A stretch of 18,582 nucleotides of DNA from positions 1 through 18,582 of the forward strand of contig JAIOTF010000238.1 in assembly GCA_021107195.1 (NCBI GenBank), written 5' to 3'. The notes under the pieces are model-generated. The model was not told the DNA's origin and searched no databases. It saw only the letters and a program-made list of their open reading frames with translations. Origin of the DNA: Anaerolineaceae bacterium. GTDB lineage: Bacteria; Chloroflexota; Anaerolineae; Anaerolineales; Anaerolineaceae. Shown one piece after another: positions 16,087 through 18,582 of the stretch. Numbering within the stretch: position 1 is the stretch's first letter; every line of letters begins with the position of its first letter. The position numbers and the translations under genes were made by a program.

Positions 16087-16873
16087 CCCGCTTACTCAGT
16101 TTTGAAGGAATCTGCAAATAGATCAACCAGACTGCCAGGACAAATCCTAAAACAGCTCCCGACAACACGAGGGTATTGCGTCCGTACTGAATTGGAGCAG
16201 AAGGAACAGGTGCCCGATCGACGACGGTAAATGCCATGGCCGGGAACAAGCCACGACTGGCAAGTATCTCTTCCTTTTTAGCCTCATTCACCACCAGAAG
16301 CTCTTCCTGTATCTCGGCCAGGTTTCCCGCAGAGCACAGCGTTTGAACAGGTTCGGAAGAAACGCTGTTTTCCAGACAACTTGTCAATGACTGTGTATAT
16401 TGCAACAATCCTTCGGCAATCAAAGCATGACCATAGGCCTCCTCAAGTGCAGCATACGCTGCATCCAACCAGGCATTGGTTAAAACTGCTGATGCTTCAG
16501 GCGCAACGTGCCGTACCCGCAGCACCCACAGATAATTCTGGCGCTCCGGAAAACTGTTTACATCAAATGATTCTAATGGAACATCCACCCCCTGCGTCCT
16601 TGCCAGATCAATCGCCATCAATTTTGTATCAGTTGCCTTGATCACATCGCCAACCAACTCCATGGCCTGGTCCTCTTCCAGATCACTTAAAGGTCCCGTA
16701 CGCGCAAAATCAATCCCTGCTGCCAGAGATGCCCGGCTCTCATAAATCTCAGGGCGCGCGCGATGAAATGCCCATCCCGCTCCAGCCCCCAACAGCATGG
16801 CAGCCACTACGAGCCACCAATAACGAAGTGCAGCATCCAATGTATTTTTAGGAGTAAATTGACTATTCGTCAT
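16073..16873 (-). CDS. Wzz-like chain-length determinant protein
   Basis: A 266-residue bitopic membrane protein with helices at about 18-36 and 233-254 enclosing a periplasmic or extracytoplasmic domain with much predicted helix (about 130-205). The order of TM1, mixed domain, proline-rich stretch (APVPSAPIQYGRN) and TM2 is that of polysaccharide co-polymerases, which set glycan chain length. There is no kinase (Walker) motif in the short basic C-terminal tail (SKRGGGD), so it is not a fused tyrosine autokinase. The ATG at 16873 has only a weak GGTGAT site, but an 11-codon ORF with a strong ribosome site ends in a TGA that overlaps this ATG, so translation is probably coupled to it. A -10 box at 16939-16944 gives the operon its own promoter. 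The O-antigen ligase gene overlaps its end. Confidence 0.8.
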   Translation of the reverse strand: MTNSQFTPKNTLDAALRYWWLVVAAMLLGAGAGWAFHRARPEIYESRASLAAGIDFARTGPLSDLEEDQAMELVGDVIKATDTKLMAIDLARTQGVDVPLESFDVNSFPERQNYLWVLRVRHVAPEASAVLTNAWLDAAYAALEEAYGHALIAEGLLQYTQSLTSCLENSVSSEPVQTLCSAGNLAEIQEELLVVNEAKKEEILASRGLFPAMAFTVVDRAPVPSAPIQYGRNTLVLSGAVLGFVLAVWLIYLQIPSKLSKRGGGD

Positions 16874-16905
16874 ACATCACCAAAAGACGCTGTAAACGAG
16901 ATCAT
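16870..16905 (-). CDS. 11-codon leader ORF coupled to the wzz-like gene
   Basis: ATG at 16905 lies 7 nt after a strong GGAGAGG site (16919-16913), better placed than anything in front of wzz itself. The frame encodes 11 residues (MISFTASFGDV) and ends with TGA at 16872-16870, which shares bases with the wzz ATG in an ATGA overlap. It lies just downstream of the predicted transcription start. The peptide is not obviously functional. The arrangement suggests a translational-coupling leader. Short ORFs arise by chance, so confidence rests on the ribosome site and the exact overlap. Confidence 0.5.
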   Translation of the reverse strand: MISFTASFGDV

Positions 16906-16938
16906 TTTTATGCCTCTCCATTGAAACAAGGTGAGCAA

Positions 16939-16956
16939 ATTATACCGTAAGGGTAT
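16939..16956 (-). promoter_or_regulatory. promoter region of the wzz-wzy-protease operon with a dyad
   Basis: A perfect -10 box TATAAT (minus strand, 16944-16939) lies about 66 nt before the wzz ATG. The -35 region is poor. A dyad ATACC/GGTAT (16942-16946 and 16952-16956) overlaps the -10 box, which would suit a repressor or activator site. Confidence 0.5.
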
Positions 16957-16990
16957 CTATTCCACAGAAAAACCGCTTTTCTGCTGCATC

Positions 16991-17021
16991 AAAAAACACG
17001 CACCCAAATTGGAGTGCGTGT
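16991..17021 (-). terminator. intrinsic terminator of the lipoprotein gene
   Basis: On the minus strand ACACGCAC and GTGCGTGT (8-bp perfect stem; 17021-17014 with 17003-16996, extended by CCAA/TTGG-type pairing in the loop) run into a T-tract complementary to 16991-16996. It lies 22 nt after the lipoprotein stop. A second weaker hairpin, CAGAAAA/TTTTCTG at 16965-16983, follows. Confidence 0.85.
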
Positions 17022-17043
17022 CATTGATATCACACCACGGCTT

Positions 17044-17862
17044 CTATTGCGGTTGTTGAAAATTCAATATCAGCAGGTTTTGATTACAATCTGCACTGGT
17101 AACAATGGACACCGATGAAGTGAGCGCATTACCTTCTAGATCATAAACCGTTACATAGATCATATTTGAAGACGCCAGAGCCTCATTGCCAAGTTGAATT
17201 TCATATCCACCAGGGCCGTAAGCACTGTGAAGACCGGTAATATCCAATTGCAGGATCTCTTCTCCTTGCAAGACACCCTCAGCAACGTCCACAAGGTCCA
17301 ACACCGGGTTTCCGGACGCATCCAAAACCTGACCTGCAATACCTAACCAATTGCATCCTTTGTCTGGATGGGCAAAGTTTTTCTGATAAGTGATTGCGTC
17401 TGCCCGATAGTTTGCTCCTGGCTGTTGTGTGGCCGGCATGGCTTCCAGAGTAACCGTTGGATTGGCCCCATCCGGGGCACTCGTTGCTGTCAAGGGTGGC
17501 ATTCCTTCCTGCATGTTGGCAGTCGCCGTCAAAGCAGGCATGGCATCTGAATCAGCAGCCGCGTCATATGCCGCAATTGTACCAACCAGCTCAGTGATGA
17601 CTGGCGATATCTCACTTAATGAAGCCTGACAATCTTCCAGAGCATCTTCGCAAGCAATATTCTCTGACGGGACCTCAGGGCATGCAGGGCACGTTGCCTG
17701 CGGCACAGCCTCTTCGGCGCTGTCAGCAACCACCGGTTCAGGTAATTCTGCCACCTGCGCCTCAACAGTTGGCGTCGCTGCCGGCGCTGCCTGCTGCGGA
17801 AGAAAAGGCAAAGAACATGCTGAAAGGAAAAGCAATACTATCAACCAGGCGAATTTGCGCAT
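17044..17862 (-). CDS. lipoprotein of the polysaccharide locus, function unknown
   Basis: A 272-residue exported lipoprotein. The N-terminus has a basic start, a hydrophobic run and a lipobox LSAC with the lipid-bearing Cys at residue 16. A low-complexity Ala/Pro/Glu/Thr linker follows (about 20-155), with a Cys cluster (C58, C61, C71, C78) and two copies of a short MPxLTAT repeat near 108 and 121. The last 120 residues form a compact domain that looks like a beta sandwich, starting at CNWLGIAGQV and ending near the second Cys (C259), which could pair with C170. I recall similar C-terminal domains in Anaerolineae proteins but know no function. The paired ATGs at 17865 and 17862 share the GGAGGG site; ATG 17862 has the better spacing (5 nt). 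A 25-codon hydrophobic ORF ends across this start. A terminator follows the gene. Confidence 0.8.
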   Translation of the reverse strand: MRKFAWLIVLLFLSACSLPFLPQQAAPAATPTVEAQVAELPEPVVADSAEEAVPQATCPACPEVPSENIACEDALEDCQASLSEISPVITELVGTIAAYDAAADSDAMPALTATANMQEGMPPLTATSAPDGANPTVTLEAMPATQQPGANYRADAITYQKNFAHPDKGCNWLGIAGQVLDASGNPVLDLVDVAEGVLQGEEILQLDITGLHSAYGPGGYEIQLGNEALASSNMIYVTVYDLEGNALTSSVSIVTSADCNQNLLILNFQQPQ

Positions 17863-17939
17863 CATATCCCTCCACTACCATCAAAATACAGAACAACTAT
17901 CGTAACGAGTACAAAAAATAATCCGACGACAAAATACAT
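17862..17939 (-). CDS. 25-codon hydrophobic ORF overlapping the lipoprotein start
   Basis: ATG at 17939 opens a 25-residue frame with a continuous hydrophobic segment (residues 2-19, mostly Val, Phe, Leu, Tyr) and a short FDGSGGI tail, as in a single-helix membrane micro-protein. The codons for the Gly-Gly-Ile end also form the GGAGGG ribosome site of the lipoprotein gene, and the TGA (17864-17862) overlaps its ATG. There is no Shine-Dalgarno site in front, but a TATAAT lies at 17957-17952. It may be a real micro-protein, a coupling leader, or chance in an AT-rich gap. Confidence 0.4.
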   Translation of the reverse strand: MYFVVGLFFVLVTIVVLYFDGSGGI

Positions 17940-17951
17940 TGCGGTTAAATA

Positions 17952-17957
17952 ATTATA
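17952..17957 (-). promoter_or_regulatory. candidate -10 box ahead of the lipoprotein unit
   Basis: TATAAT on the minus strand within an AT-rich gap, 12 nt before the ATG of the 25-codon ORF. No convincing -35 box lies at 16-18 nt, so a promoter here is possible but not firm. Read-through from the sugar transferase gene would also supply a transcript. Confidence 0.3.
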
Positions 17958-17991
17958 TATCAATTTGCCCAAATTAAGCTATACGATATAA

Positions 17992-18582
17992 CTAAAAAGC
18001 GCCTTTGCCTTTAATCACCACCCAGACTGTTTTCAACAGGATTTGTAAGTCCAGCCACAGGGAATAATTCTGGACGTAGTAAAGATCGTCCTCAGTATTG
18101 AGATGCATGGGCCGGTCACTCCTGCCGTGGATCTGCCACCAGCCGGTCAAACCCTGGGGGACTGCAAAGCGCTTTCGCTGCCAGAGATCATATTTGTCCA
18201 CAAGATACGGCATTTCTGGACGCGGTCCAACCAGAGTCATTTCTCCCTTGAGAACATTGAATAACTGCGGCAGTTCATCCATACTGGTATGCCGCAAGAA
18301 TTTGCCCACACGCGTGACCCGCGGGTCGTCCCGCCGCTTGTAGATCAACTGTCCATTTTCATCAACCTCTTCCACTTGATGGAGCAGCGATTCTGCATCT
18401 TTAACCATCGTGCGGAATTTGACCATCTCAAAAATTCGCCCATTTTCTCCAACACGCCGCTGGCGATAAAAAACCGGACCTGGTGAATCGAGTTTAATTG
18501 CAGCGGCAATGCCCCCAATCAAGGGCAGCAAGAACGGCATGATCAATGACGTACTGAGGAGATCAAAGCCGCGCTTGACCAT
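17992..18582 (-). CDS. undecaprenyl-phosphate sugar phosphotransferase, cut by the window edge
   Basis: The visible 196 residues are a complete bacterial sugar-transferase catalytic domain, which transfers a sugar-1-phosphate to undecaprenyl phosphate and starts assembly of the glycan repeat unit. Visible family elements are KRGFDLL at the start, a membrane helix at about 9-30 broken by SPGPVFYRQ, KFRTM at 55-59, the catalytic Asp-Glu pair D102-E103 in MDELPQL, and VGPRPE at 118-123. A Met codon falls exactly on the last base of the window. KRxFDLL usually begins the core domain after an N-terminal membrane part, so this Met may be internal and the gene may continue. The stop is at 17992. The gene heads the polysaccharide locus on this strand, with 52 nt to the next small ORF. 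Confidence 0.9.
   Translation of the reverse strand: MVKRGFDLLSTSLIMPFLLPLIGGIAAAIKLDSPGPVFYRQRRVGENGRIFEMVKFRTMVKDAESLLHQVEEVDENGQLIYKRRDDPRVTRVGKFLRHTSMDELPQLFNVLKGEMTLVGPRPEMPYLVDKYDLWQRKRFAVPQGLTGWWQIHGRSDRPMHLNTEDDLYYVQNYSLWLDLQILLKTVWVVIKGKGAF

Noticed and set aside
1..18582. CRISPR array, tRNA, rRNA, insertion sequence or prophage
   Set aside because: No regularly spaced repeats, no T-loop-like GTTCGAATC motifs, no transposase or phage structural genes were seen.

Overview
The window reads as a chromosomal stretch of a free-living bacterium of about 50% GC. The gene families together (RNase Y with RecX, a GAF-PAS class III cyclase, a lone TgpA-type transglutaminase, an immune-inhibitor-A-like protease, and a lipoprotein with a C-terminal beta domain) suggest Chloroflexota, probably class Anaerolineae. 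That placement is inference from gene content, not from a marker gene. I see no rRNA, tRNA, insertion sequence, phage gene or CRISPR array.

Layout. 1-409 is gene-free and ends in a good promoter. 410-2222 (+) holds an M24B Xaa-Pro peptidase and a glyoxalase-II-like metallo-hydrolase. A palindrome and an intrinsic terminator separate these from the convergent recX-rny operon (minus, 2368-4561), in which the two genes overlap. recX is preceded by an intrinsic terminator placed directly against its start codon. 4562-5170 is AT-rich and gene-free. 5171-6974 (+) carries two small membrane proteins of unknown function and a PfkB-family sugar kinase.

7038-11142 (minus) is a two-gene unit: a polytopic membrane transglutaminase-like protein followed by a soluble GAF-PAS adenylate cyclase. 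Divergent from it, 11207-12464 (+) encodes a PAP2-type membrane phosphatase and a YtxH-like protein, ending in a strong hairpin.

12537-18582 (minus) is a cell-surface polysaccharide locus. In transcription order it has an undecaprenyl-phosphate sugar transferase (cut by the window edge), a small hydrophobic ORF, a lipoprotein, a terminator, an 11-codon leader ORF, a Wzz-like chain-length protein, an O-antigen ligase/polymerase (Wzy/WaaL type), and a membrane-anchored HExxH metalloprotease. The last three cistrons overlap, so polymer assembly and a secreted protease are probably translated together.

The most interesting signals are small. Two adjacent surface-locus genes (lipoprotein and wzz) are each entered from a short upstream ORF whose stop codon overlaps their ATG. 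Two genes show a -10 box exactly 6 nt before the ATG, which suggests leaderless mRNAs. recX has an attenuator-like leader and no Shine-Dalgarno sequence. I found no clear new defence or mobile system.
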